Shown: one piece after another, positions 18,122 to 26,639 of the stretch | Position numbering within the stretch: position 1 is the first letter of the stretch | Layout of the letters: every line of letters begins with the position of its first letter | Assembly: GCF_000737195.2 (NCBI RefSeq) | Contig: NZ_JALM01000013.1 | Coordinates: 1 to 64,000, forward strand | Direction: 5' to 3' | DNA from: Sciscionella sediminilitoris | GTDB lineage: Bacteria; Actinomycetota; Actinomycetes; Mycobacteriales; Pseudonocardiaceae | Length of the DNA stretch: 64,000 bases | Notes under the pieces: model-generated | Told to the model about the DNA's origin: nothing | Databases searched by the model: none | Seen by the model: the letters and a program-made list of their open reading frames with translations, nothing else | Made by a program: the position numbers and the translations under genes

Positions 18122-19912
18122 TCACTTCGGCCGCCTGAGCCGGGCAGCCGAATGGGGACTGAGGAACTGCCGCTGCCAGCGTCCGAGCCGCCTGCGCACC
18201 GGGTGCGCCAGGAACTGGCCGAGCACCACCCCGGCACCCAGCGCGAGCGCGATCGTGACCGCGACCACGAGGTTCACCCCGCCCTCCAGGATGTGCTGCG
18301 GGTTCTTGCTGCTGTTCACCAGCCCGTACAGCGCCCGGTAGGTGGAGAAACCGGGGAGCAGCGGGGTGAGACCGGCGACCGCCACGATCACCGGGGGGAT
18401 CCGCAGCCGCCTGGTGAGCAGCCCGCCAGCGAAGCCGATCACCACCGCCGCGGCCGCCGAGGCGATGATCGGGCTCGACGCGGTGGCCAGCAGTGCACCG
18501 TAGGCCGCGCCGCCGAGCGCCCCCGCGGCCGCCGAGACCAGCAGCGTGCGGGTCCGCGCATAGCTGGCCAGCGCGTAGAACGCCGCGGCGGCAGCGCCCG
18601 CGAGCATCAGCAACGGGACCTGCTGCACCGAGGTCGTCTTCGGCGGGTCCATCTCCCCCTGGGTGATACCGACGACCGTGGCGATCTTGACCGCGATCAC
18701 CACGCCCGCGATCAGCCCGGCCGAGATCAGCGCGATCTCGATCGTCCGTCCGGCCGCCGTCACGTAGTAGCCGGTCACCGCGTCCTGCACGGTCTGCACC
18801 ACCGAGAGCCCGGACAACAGCACGGTGATCGCGGCACCGATGACCAGCGAGGAGTCGTTGTCGCCGAACAGCGTCGGGCCGAAGTGCACCACCACGAGCG
18901 CGATGAACGTGGCGAGCAGGCCGCCCACCAGTTGCTGGAAGAAGCTCGGCAGCGCCCGCCTGTTCAGGAATCGCCCCAGCCGGTCGATCACCGCGGAGAT
19001 CACCGCGGTCACCACCGCCACCATCGGGGTTCCGTTGATCAGGATCGCGATCGAGGCCGCCATGCCCGCCCAGGCGAGGGTGGCCACCCAGCGCGGATAC
19101 GGATGTCGTGCCTTGGTGATCCGTTCCAGTTCCGTGGACGCCTCGTACGGCCGGAACTTCCCGTTGCCGTTGATGATCCGCTGCAGCAGCTGATCCGTCG
19201 CCTCCAGGCGGGTGTAATCACTGCCCCGCGCGCGCACCAGGCGTACCGCCGTGATCGGGTTCACATCCGAACCGCGGTGCACCGAGACCGTGATCGACGA
19301 GAAGATCACGTCCACCTCGCAGTGCGGCAGGCCGTAGGCCTCCGTCACCGAGTAGATCGCCTCGGTCGTGTCCGCCGCGCCCGCGCCGCAGGCCATTTTC
19401 ACCTCGCCGATGCGCAGCGCCAGATCCAGCACCAGCTGCACCTGTGACTCACCGGGAAGCTCCGGACCGTAGGTCGCGTTGTCCGCGATCGGGGTCGCCG
19501 GGCGCAGCCCCGAATCGGTGCCCTGGCGCGCCCTGCGCAGGCCCGGAACCCTGCGGTGCGGGCGCTCCTGCTTCGGCCGCTCCGGTTTCGGCCGGGACTG
19601 CTGCCGACCGGGCGGTGTCACCCGCTCCGTCGAGGCCTGCGAGCCCGGCGGTTCCGGTACCGGAGTGTTCGATGCCGGGGCGTTGGCCGCCGCAGTGTTC
19701 GACGGCGCGGTGTTCGAAGCCGGATAGCGCGAGGCCGGTGTGTTCGACGCCGGATCGTCCGATACCGGCGTGAAGAACTTCGTCCGCGACTGCGAACGTT
19801 CCCGTTCCCGGGCGGCCGCCGCGCGATGCTCATCCGTCACCGCGTGCTCGGCGAGCGGATCACGCTCCGGCTTCCCCCGGTCCGTTGGCGGCACCACATA
19901 CCTCACAATCAC
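18122..19912 (-). CDS. ThrE-type threonine/serine exporter
   Basis: About 596 residues. Residues 1-150 are a cytoplasmic, charged, low-complexity region with repeated ASNTP-like units. A ThrE/DUF1212 domain follows (GAADTTEAIYSVTEAYGLP; hydrolase-like N-part), then about ten membrane segments including the second ThrE-type domain. The family (ThrE of Corynebacterium) exports threonine and serine using the proton gradient. GTG 19912 is chosen for its AGGGG ribosome site 6-10 bases upstream; an open frame reaches back to 19990. Confidence 0.82.
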   Translation of the reverse strand: MIVRYVVPPTDRGKPERDPLAEHAVTDEHRAAAARERERSQSRTKFFTPVSDDPASNTPASRYPASNTAPSNTAAANAPASNTPVPEPPGSQASTERVTPPGRQQSRPKPERPKQERPHRRVPGLRRARQGTDSGLRPATPIADNATYGPELPGESQVQLVLDLALRIGEVKMACGAGAADTTEAIYSVTEAYGLPHCEVDVIFSSITVSVHRGSDVNPITAVRLVRARGSDYTRLEATDQLLQRIINGNGKFRPYEASTELERITKARHPYPRWVATLAWAGMAASIAILINGTPMVAVVTAVISAVIDRLGRFLNRRALPSFFQQLVGGLLATFIALVVVHFGPTLFGDNDSSLVIGAAITVLLSGLSVVQTVQDAVTGYYVTAAGRTIEIALISAGLIAGVVIAVKIATVVGITQGEMDPPKTTSVQQVPLLMLAGAAAAAFYALASYARTRTLLVSAAAGALGGAAYGALLATASSPIIASAAAAVVIGFAGGLLTRRLRIPPVIVAVAGLTPLLPGFSTYRALYGLVNSSKNPQHILEGGVNLVVAVTIALALGAGVVLGQFLAHPVRRRLGRWQRQFLSPHSAARLRRPK

Positions 19913-20028
19913 TGTCGCCCCTGGTCTCCCCGTAATCGTGCACGGCGGGCGTACCGCACGTCCACCGCACCACACCAGGACCACACCCACCGGCTACGAT
20001 GAGCCTGGCCGCCGGTCACGGTGGCCAC

Positions 20029-20104
20029 GCCGGCCTAGCTCAATCGGCAGAGCACCTGTCTTGTAAACAGGAGGTTAGGGGTTCGATTCCCCTGGCCGGC
20101 TCCA
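20029..20104 (+). tRNA. tRNA-Thr (anticodon UGU)
   Basis: A full cloverleaf: acceptor GCCGGCC pairs with GGCCGGC, D-arm with AGCTCAATCGGCAGAGC, anticodon stem CCTGT/ACAGG with loop CTTGTAA (anticodon TGT), T-arm GGGG-TTCGATT-CCCC, discriminator T and encoded CCA. It reads ACA threonine codons. Confidence 0.97.
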
Positions 20105-20146
20105 CGATCGGCGCCTGCGTCGCGGTATGGGGAGGAATCGGGAACC

Positions 20147-20761
20147 GTGCGGGGCACCGAGGTCGTCCCGGAAAAGGTCACGACCGATCTGAAGGCCCGC
20201 CCACTGCGGGTACGCATCGAGGACGCCACGTTCATCGTGGACGCCTGGGGCGGTGAGCATGCCGAGGTACCGCTCGCCTCGATCGCAGAGGTGCTCACCT
20301 ACGACGTGGAGCGGATCAATCCCAAGGGCCCCAATCCGCGCTGGTCGGGGATCCTGCTGCGGGACGAGGGAGGGCGGGTGATCCTCCGCGTCACCGGACG
20401 GTGGTCGGTGCACGAGGTGCAGGGGTTGTTCGCGGACCACCGGTTCTTGCGGTGCCGGGCCCTGTTCGGGATCGACTCGGGTGAGCTCCGTGAGATTCGG
20501 CGGATGAACCGCGGTAAGAATCGCGCACCGGGCTGGCGGAAGCTCCGGATGCGTTCGCGATGGCTCGTTGCCTGGCGGGCCGCCGTCATCCTCGGCGGGT
20601 TCACCGCGACGGTGCTGCTCGTCGTCTACGGTCAGGTCCTGTTCGGGGAGGACGGGGGAATCGTGCCCGGTCTCCTGCTCGGCGTCCTGCTCTGGTTCCT
20701 CGCCGGGGTCAGCCTGCCGAAGTGGATCCGGGCCGGTTATCAGCGCCGCCGCTGCCACTGA
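20147..20761 (+). CDS. Hypothetical protein with two C-terminal membrane helices
   Basis: A 204-residue protein from GTG 20147 (GGAGG 11 bases upstream). Residues 10-110 are a soluble mostly beta region (…RVRIEDATFIVDAWGGEHA…). A basic stretch follows, then two hydrophobic helices at about 145-167 and 172-190 with a very basic tail. The topology suggests a membrane-anchored cytoplasmic domain. I do not recognise a family. It begins 43 bases after the tRNA-Thr and could share its transcript. Confidence 0.65.
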   Translation: MRGTEVVPEKVTTDLKARPLRVRIEDATFIVDAWGGEHAEVPLASIAEVLTYDVERINPKGPNPRWSGILLRDEGGRVILRVTGRWSVHEVQGLFADHRFLRCRALFGIDSGELREIRRMNRGKNRAPGWRKLRMRSRWLVAWRAAVILGGFTATVLLVVYGQVLFGEDGGIVPGLLLGVLLWFLAGVSLPKWIRAGYQRRRCH

Positions 20762-20959
20762 ACGAAACCCGTGCACTGCGCCCGCCCTGCCGCTGGGCGA
20801 CCTGGCCGCGGATGCCGTCGTCGACCGGAATGTTGATCAGCCGGGCGACGGCCGGACTCGCCGATCGCGCGATCGATGCCCTGATCGCCGAGCTCGCGGC
20901 GGACGGCTGAGGGTTCGGCGGGCACCGGGAGCGGTTCGGGGTTGGTCTAATGTCGTCGC
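20762..20959. other. Intergenic stretch without a recognisable gene
   Basis: About 200 bases. A short open frame ending at 20910 (…ADRAIDALIAELAADG) looks weakly protein-like and could be a decayed gene tail. No RNA, repeat or clear promoter was recognised. Confidence 0.3.
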
Positions 20960-21208
20960 ATGATGCGTGACGCGCGGCAAGAGGCTCGCATTGTCCGTTT
21001 GGAGGCGCAGGTCGCCTACCTCGCCGAGCAGCTGGGGGTCCGACCCGGGGAGCTGGAAGCGCATGCGGCGCCGGATGTTCCCGCCGAGGCTCGCCGCCTG
21101 GCCGAGGCCGGTAAGAAGATCAAAGCGATCAAGGTGTACCGCGAGGCGACTGGTGCCTCGCTTGCCGAGGCCAAACGCGCGATCGAGGCGATCAGCCCGT
21201 TCCCGTGA
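20960..21208 (+). CDS. Orphan ribosomal L7/L12 C-terminal-domain protein
   Basis: An 82-residue protein: residues 1-35 form a helix/coiled coil (MMRDARQEARIVRLEAQVAY) and residues 45-80 match the core of the L7/L12 C-terminal domain (KKIKAIKVYREATGASLAEA; compare the ribosomal IKxVRxxTGLGLKEAK pattern). In L7/L12 that domain recruits translation GTPases. Here it is stand-alone, without the N-terminal dimerisation domain or rplJ next to it. Such orphan proteins are frequent in actinomycetes and their role is unknown. Confidence 0.75.
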   Translation: MMRDARQEARIVRLEAQVAYLAEQLGVRPGELEAHAAPDVPAEARRLAEAGKKIKAIKVYREATGASLAEAKRAIEAISPFP

Positions 21209-21274
21209 CGGAGTTCCGAACGCCTGCCCGACCGCGTTGGGTATGTGCGCTGCTGTCGGTGCGCGCCGTTCGGT

Positions 21275-22213
21275 TCAGGTGTGCCGTTGTCTCGTGCACA
21301 CGGCCTTGATCGTGACGATTCCGGTGCCGACGAGGGTGAGCAGTCCGAGCAGGGCGAGGGCGGTCGCGGCGATCGGCGCGGTGCCGAAGCGGGTCGGTTC
21401 GATGCCGAAGGCGGCCTCGATGACGACCACGGCCGTGCACAGTAGATAACCGGTGCTGCCGAGCATGATGATCCGGGTGCGCCGCGGCGCGCTCCACCCG
21501 GTGTGCGTGGTCAGCCAGGCGAGTGCGGGGAGGACGAGGATGCCCTGCATGGCGACGGCGTGCGCGGGAACGAGAACGGTCGCGGCCCAGTAGGCGGCCT
21601 CGAGGGAGACGGTGAACATCGTCCGTTCGCCGATCGCGATCATCGCGGCGCCGATCAGCAGTGCGAGGACGAGGCTGAAGAACCCGCACAGCACGGCGAT
21701 CCTGGTGGCGCGGGTCTCGGCGGGCAGCGGTTTGCGGATGGCGGCGATGGTCAGCGTGAGGATGCTGAGCACGATCACGCCGCCGCCGAAGGCCGCGGCC
21801 ATGGCGAACACGCTGTCGATCGGGGTCGTGGTGTTGAAGTGTGAGGGGACGCCGCGCCATGCCTGGACGGTGATCGCGAGGACCTCGACGGTGCAGGCGA
21901 TCGCGAACAGGCCGAGTGATGGCGCACGCGAACGTGCGGACGCGGCGATCCGGGTGCTCGCCGCGGTGACGGCGAACAGGGTCACGCCGAAGGCGAGGCC
22001 GAACTCCGCGGGTTTGCGCCAGGAGACCGGTCCGGCCCACGGTCCGCCGAGTACCGCTTGCACGAGCAGGTGCAGCAGTCCGAGCAGGACGAGCACCGCG
22101 GCGATCCGGTAGCAGGCCCGTTCGAGTCGCCCCGCGTCCGAGTATCCGGCCGCGAGTTCGGCGAAGAGGGTCCGTGCCGGGCTGTGCACCGGGCCTGCCG
22201 CGGTTAGTTCCAC
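21275..22213 (-). CDS. Eight-helix integral membrane protein, unknown family
   Basis: A 312-residue protein from GTG 22213 with about eight hydrophobic segments spread through its length and a conserved-looking loop HFNTTTPIDSVFAMAAAFGG between helices. No enzyme or transporter motif is recognised. It is divergent from a MarR regulator only 51 bases away, across a GATAA-N4-TTATC palindrome, so it is the natural target of that regulator. Confidence 0.7.
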   Translation of the reverse strand: MELTAAGPVHSPARTLFAELAAGYSDAGRLERACYRIAAVLVLLGLLHLLVQAVLGGPWAGPVSWRKPAEFGLAFGVTLFAVTAASTRIAASARSRAPSLGLFAIACTVEVLAITVQAWRGVPSHFNTTTPIDSVFAMAAAFGGGVIVLSILTLTIAAIRKPLPAETRATRIAVLCGFFSLVLALLIGAAMIAIGERTMFTVSLEAAYWAATVLVPAHAVAMQGILVLPALAWLTTHTGWSAPRRTRIIMLGSTGYLLCTAVVVIEAAFGIEPTRFGTAPIAATALALLGLLTLVGTGIVTIKAVCTRQRHT

Positions 22214-22215
22214 GA

Positions 22216-22258
22216 GATAATCGTTTATCGCGTGTAATGGTTTGTCAAGTGATACTAT
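22216..22258. promoter_or_regulatory. Divergent promoter/operator of the MarR-membrane protein pair
   Basis: The 51-base gap is AT-rich compared with its surroundings. GATAA-TCGT-TTATC (22216-22229) is a perfect inverted repeat suited to a MarR dimer. On the minus strand TTGACA (22248-22243) is a consensus -35 for the membrane protein. On the plus strand TACTAT (22253-22258) is a plausible -10 placed so close to GTG 22265 that the MarR mRNA would be leaderless. Confidence 0.5.
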
Positions 22259-22264
22259 TTCGCC

Positions 22265-22759
22265 GTGCGGGCGAACGAGAAGGCGCGGATACCGCGCAGG
22301 CATGGCAATGCGTTCCTGCTCACGCAGATCGGGGCGCGGGCCGCGCAGCGCTATGGCGAGCGCATCGGCGGTATCGAGCTGACCCCGGCGCACAGTGGGC
22401 TGCTGTTCGCGATCGATCGTGAACCGGGGCTGAGTCAGCAGGCGCTCGCGGCGAAACTGGACACCGCGGCGACCCGTCTCGTCGCGCTGCTCGACGATCT
22501 GGAACAGCGCGGCGCGATCGAGCGTCGCCGCAATCCGGAGGACCGGCGGCACAACGCCTTGCACCTCACCGAGGCGGGTGCCGGTCTGCTGGACGAGGTC
22601 CGGGCGGTCGCCGCCGCACACGAGCGGGATGTCACCGCGCCCCTGACCGAGGCGGAACGCGCCCAGCTGCACGGTCTGCTCACGCGCATCGCCGATCACC
22701 TCGGACTCACCCCGGGCGTGCATCCCGGCTACCGGAACTACGGCGGGGACTGCCCCTAG
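22265..22759 (+). CDS. MarR-family transcriptional regulator
   Basis: A 164-residue winged-helix regulator. HTH region: LSQQALAAKLDTAATRLVALLDDLEQRG (about residues 58-85), wing with RRRNPEDRRHNALHLTEAG (the DxRxxxxxLT signature of MarR). It likely represses itself and the divergent membrane protein in response to a small ligand. GTG 22265 is almost at the predicted transcription start. Confidence 0.88.
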   Translation: MRANEKARIPRRHGNAFLLTQIGARAAQRYGERIGGIELTPAHSGLLFAIDREPGLSQQALAAKLDTAATRLVALLDDLEQRGAIERRRNPEDRRHNALHLTEAGAGLLDEVRAVAAAHERDVTAPLTEAERAQLHGLLTRIADHLGLTPGVHPGYRNYGGDCP

Positions 22760-22784
22760 CCGGTCACGGCCGGGGAGCGCTGGT

Positions 22785-23276
22785 TCAGCTGTCGCGAGCG
22801 GCTTCGATCTGCTCACGCAGGATGTCGCCGTGCCCCGCGTGCCGGGCGAATTCCTCGCTCATGCCGAGCAGGGTAAAGCGCATGCTGATGGTTCCCTCCG
22901 CGGGAATGTCCACGGTGTCGTCGAGCTCGAACCGGGCGGCGATCTCCCGCGAGCGGGCGCTTGCCCGTTCGAATTCGGCGATCACCCCGGCCAGGGTCTC
23001 GCTGTCGGTGACCGCGAAAGTGCCTTCATCGCGCCTCGAGTAGCCGTCGCATTCGGATTCCCCGAGCCCCGCCCAGAATCGCTGGAACCAGATCCGTTCG
23101 GCGGCCGCCGCGTGTTTGAGTACGGAGATCGGTGTCGTCAGGGACGGCACGAGCCGTTGGCGTGCCTCGGCTTCGGAGAGTCCGCGGGCGGTCTCGATCA
23201 GGGCCTCGCGGTTGCGATCGAGCAGGTTCTCGATGATCGCGCGTTCGGCGCCGTCGGTGATTCTGTTGATGCTCAT
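22785..23276 (-). CDS. DinB/DUF664-family protein
   Basis: A 163-residue four-helix-bundle protein of the DinB-like family, actinobacterial DUF664 type, many members of which are mycothiol- or metal-dependent transferases. Candidate metal histidines: the His in VLKHAAAAERIWFQRF and the two in EEFARHAGHGDILREQI, the standard triad layout. Start ATG 23276 (MSINRITDGAERA). It converges with the MarR gene 25 bases apart. Substrate unknown. Confidence 0.82.
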   Translation of the reverse strand: MSINRITDGAERAIIENLLDRNREALIETARGLSEAEARQRLVPSLTTPISVLKHAAAAERIWFQRFWAGLGESECDGYSRRDEGTFAVTDSETLAGVIAEFERASARSREIAARFELDDTVDIPAEGTISMRFTLLGMSEEFARHAGHGDILREQIEAARDS

Positions 23277-23419
23277 GGGTTTTCTCCATTCTCGTGCGCT
23301 CATGGGCGCGTTCGGCCGACCGGAATTCGGTCCGGTGCGGGAATTCGAGGGCTGGGACGATGTGTCCGGAAACGGCCGGGAGCTGAACGCGTCACCGACG
23401 CCGCATGGTCATGGTGCCG

Positions 23420-23870
23420 GGTGTTCTCCGTGCCCGTCAAGACGGTTTCGCGGGCGGTGTCCTCGGGACGGAGGAAAGCCGCGATCGCCTCGTCGGCCAG
23501 TGCGGCGGATGGCGGCGTGACCTGATCGGTCTGGGTCAGCTGCGACAGTCCGAGGATAGCCGCGTAGGCGACCCTGGCCCGGGATCGTTGCGGTCACCGA
23601 GCAGGCTCAGGTGTACCGAAGAGGGTCAGCGGCTGGACGGAGTGCACGACGGCGGTGAGCAGTTCGCGCAACCGCTGTGCGGGGTCGGTGATCGCGGCGA
23701 ATTCGGCGAGGCCCGCTTCGCCGTGGCCGCGCGCCCATTCGGTGAGCGCCGCGGCGATCAGCTCGTCGCGGTTGCGGTAGTGGGCATAGAAGCTGCCCTT
23801 GGTCACGCCGAGCGTCCGGGCCAGCGGTTCGGCCGCGACCGCGGCCAGTTCGCACCGAGCCGTGTTCGAT
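23420..23870 (-). pseudogene. Degenerate TetR-family regulator
   Basis: One frame carries the second half of a TetR helix-turn-helix (LARTLGVTKGSFYAHYRNRD) and part of the ligand domain, ends at an in-frame TGA (23594-23596), and continues past it with a recognisable TetR C-terminal core (RVAYAAILGLSQLTQTDQV…). The first helix of the DNA-binding domain is not found upstream, and the middle of the ligand domain is shortened. These are at least three lesions, so it is unlikely to make a working repressor. It sits directly downstream of arr. Confidence 0.72.
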
Positions 23871-23920
23871 CGTCGGCGTCGCCATCGGCGCGGATCGCCG
23901 GGCCTGAGCTCGGCCGCGGT

Positions 23921-24340
23921 TCAGTCGTTGATCGCCTCCACGCCGAGCCGGTCGAGCTCCGCGAGGTGCGCGCGCGTCGCCTGCAGCACCTCGGGGGAGT
24001 GCGGCGCCCAGTCCAGGATCTCCTCGAGCACGCGCAGCGGTTCCCGGCTGCGGTAGGACCGGGTCGGATTGCCCGGGAACTTCGTGTCCGTCAGGTTCGG
24101 ATCGTCCTCGAAGGAGCCGATCGGTTCCACGCGGTAGATCCGGCCGGGCCCCTCGCCCCTGGCGAGTTCCGCTCCCCAGGTGGCCGCTTCCAGGGTTCCG
24201 GTGAAATAGACGAAATTGGCCGTCCTCCGCTCACCGTAATTGGACCGGTAACCGGGGTCCAGCAAGTCGCCTTGGTGCAAATCGGCCTTCGTGCCGTGGT
24301 AGAAGGGCCCGGCTTCGGCAGATATCGATCGGCTGGTCAT
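23921..24340 (-). CDS. arr: Arr-type NAD+:rifampin ADP-ribosyltransferase
   Basis: A 139-residue protein close to the Arr family, which inactivates rifamycins by ADP-ribosylation. The family triad is visible as His15 (FYHGTKADL), Tyr45 (FVYFT) and Asp80 (SFEDDPN). Further hallmarks are GDLLDPGYRSNYGERRTAN, GRIYRVEPIG, KFPGNPTRSYRSREPLRV. Length equals that of mycobacterial Arr. Natural resistance to rifampin is expected if expressed. It lies between a broken and an intact TetR gene. Confidence 0.92.
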   Translation of the reverse strand: MTSRSISAEAGPFYHGTKADLHQGDLLDPGYRSNYGERRTANFVYFTGTLEAATWGAELARGEGPGRIYRVEPIGSFEDDPNLTDTKFPGNPTRSYRSREPLRVLEEILDWAPHSPEVLQATRAHLAELDRLGVEAIND

Positions 24341-24423
24341 GCGGGGAAGTCTGGGGGATGCCCGGGGTCTTGCCGCAAGCCCCCTGATGCGCTATAGGTT
24401 GAAAAGGGCGGGAGCTTCCGGGG

Positions 24424-25017
24424 TCACTCCGGGCGCAGGGCGTCGATGACGAGATCGAGCAGCCGCCCGGTCTGTCCGGGGGTCTCGTTTCCGGTCGTGG
24501 CCAGCAGCGTGCCCAGCAGCAGCATGGTGACGTCCCCGGGCTCGGTATCCGCGCGCAGTGTCCCCGATTCGGCGCCGCTTTCCAGGATCGTGGCGATGGC
24601 GGCGGTGATGCGTTCCCGGGTGGCCGGGGTGGCGATCGTCCCGGATTCCCAGCCGGCGCGCAGGGTTTCGGCCATGCCGCGTTTGGTGGCGACGAAGGCG
24701 GCATAGCGTTCCATCCACGCGCGTAGCGCCGTTTCCGGTGGGAATCGCCGCAGCAGATCCGGGACGCTGTCGGTCACCTCGTCCAGTTCGGCGGAGTACA
24801 CGGCCTCCACCAGTGCCTCGCGGGTGGGGAAGTGCCGGTACAGCGTGCCGATGCCGACACCGGCGTCCCGGGCGATGGCCTCGAACGGAACCGTGCCCTC
24901 GGCGGCGGCGAAGGCCGCCGTCGCCGCCCGGATGAGCTTGTCCCGGTTGCGCCGCGCATCGGTCCGCGGCGCACGGCGCGGCTTGTTCCCTGCGGAAGCC
25001 GAGTCATCGGAACTCAA
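24424..25017 (-). CDS. TetR-family transcriptional regulator
   Basis: A 197-residue regulator, TTG start at 25017. HTH: FEAIARDAGVGIGTLYRHFPTREALVEAVY (residues about 45-74), preceded by a basic arm (PRRAPRTDARRNRDK). The C-terminal ligand domain resembles the AcrR/SACE-type group. A strong 12-bp inverted repeat lies 29 bases upstream and is probably its own operator, shared with the divergent TfoX-domain gene. It may also control arr, which lies 83 bases downstream on the same strand. Confidence 0.88.
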   Translation of the reverse strand: MSSDDSASAGNKPRRAPRTDARRNRDKLIRAATAAFAAAEGTVPFEAIARDAGVGIGTLYRHFPTREALVEAVYSAELDEVTDSVPDLLRRFPPETALRAWMERYAAFVATKRGMAETLRAGWESGTIATPATRERITAAIATILESGAESGTLRADTEPGDVTMLLLGTLLATTGNETPGQTGRLLDLVIDALRPE

Positions 25018-25045
25018 AAGGGGAGGAACCTCCGGTGTGGTGAGC

Positions 25046-25073
25046 GGTGAAGCGGAGCTTCCTCCGCTTCACC
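25046..25073. promoter_or_regulatory. Probable TetR operator (12-bp inverted repeat)
   Basis: GGTGAAGCGGAG and its exact complement are separated by only four bases (CTTC). The site is in the divergent gap between the TetR gene (start 25017) and the TfoX-domain gene (start 25264), the usual place for TetR autoregulation. A terminator is less likely because no gene ends here. Confidence 0.6.
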
Positions 25074-25263
25074 CAGTCTACCCGGAAGGAACCCCGATGG
25101 ACGATCCTCGGGACACGGCCATCGGTTCGTTCCGGCCGGTCGTGCACGGTCCTCGATGGCCTCGGCATCCATTCCGGGCGGCATTCGCGACCGGTTGGCC
25201 TGCGGAAAAACGCACCCCGGCCCTACAATTCGCGGACGATGCCTCGGCGGGAAAGGGGACGGC

Positions 25264-25593
25264 ATGGCCTATGACGAAGACGTCGCCGACCGGATTCGCG
25301 AGGCGCTCTCCGGGGAGGTCGTGCGCGAGCAGCGAATGTTCGGTGGTCTTTCCTTTATGGTGCACGAGAAAATGGTCGCCGCCCTCAACGGTGACCGGGT
25401 CCTGCTGCGTTGTGCTGCCGAACGGGCCGAGGAACTGATCGAGGACGAAGGCGCCGACCCGGCGATGATGCGCGGCAAGGAGATGGCCAAGGGCTGGATC
25501 GAGGTGGACCTCTCCCGGTTCGGCTCGGCGGAGGACACCGGGTTCTGGATCACCGCGGCGCTGGATCACAACCGGGCCGTGACGGGAAACTGA
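25264..25593 (+). CDS. TfoX N-terminal domain protein
   Basis: A 109-residue protein from ATG 25264 with AAAGGGGA upstream. The whole length is the TfoX/Sxy N-terminal domain (VREQRMFGGLSFMVHEKMVA; DPAMMRGKEMAKGWIEVD). In gammaproteobacteria Sxy/TfoX controls competence, but stand-alone N-domains in actinobacteria have no proven role. The C-terminal TfoX domain is absent, which is normal for this group. Confidence 0.85.
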   Translation: MAYDEDVADRIREALSGEVVREQRMFGGLSFMVHEKMVAALNGDRVLLRCAAERAEELIEDEGADPAMMRGKEMAKGWIEVDLSRFGSAEDTGFWITAALDHNRAVTGN

Positions 25594-25632
25594 GCCGCGA
25601 ATTCGGTGGACATGCCGTCCTAGGCTGGATCG

Positions 25633-26625
25633 GTGGACTCCTCGAAACCGGGTATCCGGGACCTGGCCGATCTGGCCACCCCGATGGCCATCCGGGTGGC
25701 CGCGACGCTGCATCTGGTGGAGCGAGCGGGAAACACGGGTTCGGTGGCCGCGGAACTCGCCGCCGCGACCGGGACCGCGGAGCCCGCGCTGCGCTGCCTG
25801 CTCGATCATCTGGTCACGGTCGGCGTCTTCGAACGCGATCCGGAATCCGGGCGATACCGGCCGACCGAACTCGGCGCGCAGCTGGATGCCGAGGCCCCGG
25901 ATGGAATCAAGCCACTGCTCGACATCCACCAGGCGGGCGGCCGCGCGGAGCTCGCCTTCGTGGACCTGCTCGGCACGATCGGTACCGGCGAACCGGCCTA
26001 CACGCGGCGATACGGGCGCGGATTCTGGGCGGACCTCGACGCGAACCCGGAATTGCGGCGTTCCTTCGACGCGCAGATGAACTGGCGCTTCCGGGTGCAG
26101 GCGCCGCAGATCGCGGAACGCTTCGACTGGAGCAGGTTTGCGCGGATCCTCGATGTCGGCGGGGGTGAGGGCACCGTGCTCGCGGCGATCCTGCGCGCCC
26201 ATCCCGGGGTTCGCGGGCAGGTCCTGGAACTGCCGCCGACCGCCGCGGCCGCCGAGCGGAGGTTCGCCGCGGCGGGGTTCGGGGACCGTGCCGGTGCGGT
26301 TTCCGGTAGCTTCTTCGATCCGCTGCCCGCGGGCGCCGACGCGTATCTGCTCTCCGACATCCTGCACGACTGGGACGATGACAACGCCCGCGCCATCCTG
26401 GACGGCTGCCGCAGGGCCGCCGGACCGGGCGGCACCGTGGTGGTGATCGAACCCGTTCTGGGACAAGGGGTCGACACCGCGATGGACCTGTTCATGCTGA
26501 TGTGCTTCGGCGGAAGGGAACGCACCGTCGGGGAACTGACCATGCTGGCCGCCGACCGTGGCCTGGTGCTGCGGGGTTCGGCACCGGTTTCCGATGGCCG
26601 GACGATACTGGAATTCGGCGGTTGA
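25633..26625 (+). CDS. SAM-dependent O-methyltransferase (plant-type, AOMT-like)
   Basis: A 330-residue protein with an N-terminal winged-helix dimerisation domain (residues 1-95; VTVGVFERDPESGRYRPTE) and a class I methyltransferase domain: SAM loop ILDVGGGEGT, acidic motif, and the catalytic His in SDILHDWDDDNARAIL, followed by GGTVVVIEPVLG. Family members O-methylate aromatic natural products and small phenolics. GTG 25633 is 39 bases after the TfoX gene. No other biosynthetic genes surround it, so the substrate is open. Confidence 0.88.
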   Translation: MDSSKPGIRDLADLATPMAIRVAATLHLVERAGNTGSVAAELAAATGTAEPALRCLLDHLVTVGVFERDPESGRYRPTELGAQLDAEAPDGIKPLLDIHQAGGRAELAFVDLLGTIGTGEPAYTRRYGRGFWADLDANPELRRSFDAQMNWRFRVQAPQIAERFDWSRFARILDVGGGEGTVLAAILRAHPGVRGQVLELPPTAAAAERRFAAAGFGDRAGAVSGSFFDPLPAGADAYLLSDILHDWDDDNARAILDGCRRAAGPGGTVVVIEPVLGQGVDTAMDLFMLMCFGGRERTVGELTMLAADRGLVLRGSAPVSDGRTILEFGG

Positions 26626-26639
26626 CCGGCTTCGGGAAC

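Noticed and set aside
18122-20104. ThrE-type threonine exporter gene next to tRNA-Thr, suggesting linked regulation
   Set aside because: The genes are divergent, no T-box or attenuator is visible, and proximity alone is likely coincidence.
20029-20104. tRNA-Thr as attachment site of an integrated element
   Set aside because: No integrase and no repeated 3' tRNA end was found within the window.
23405-24397. A 330-residue plus-strand frame across the DinB-arr interval
   Set aside because: It runs antisense to arr and the TetR remnant and shows no protein family character.
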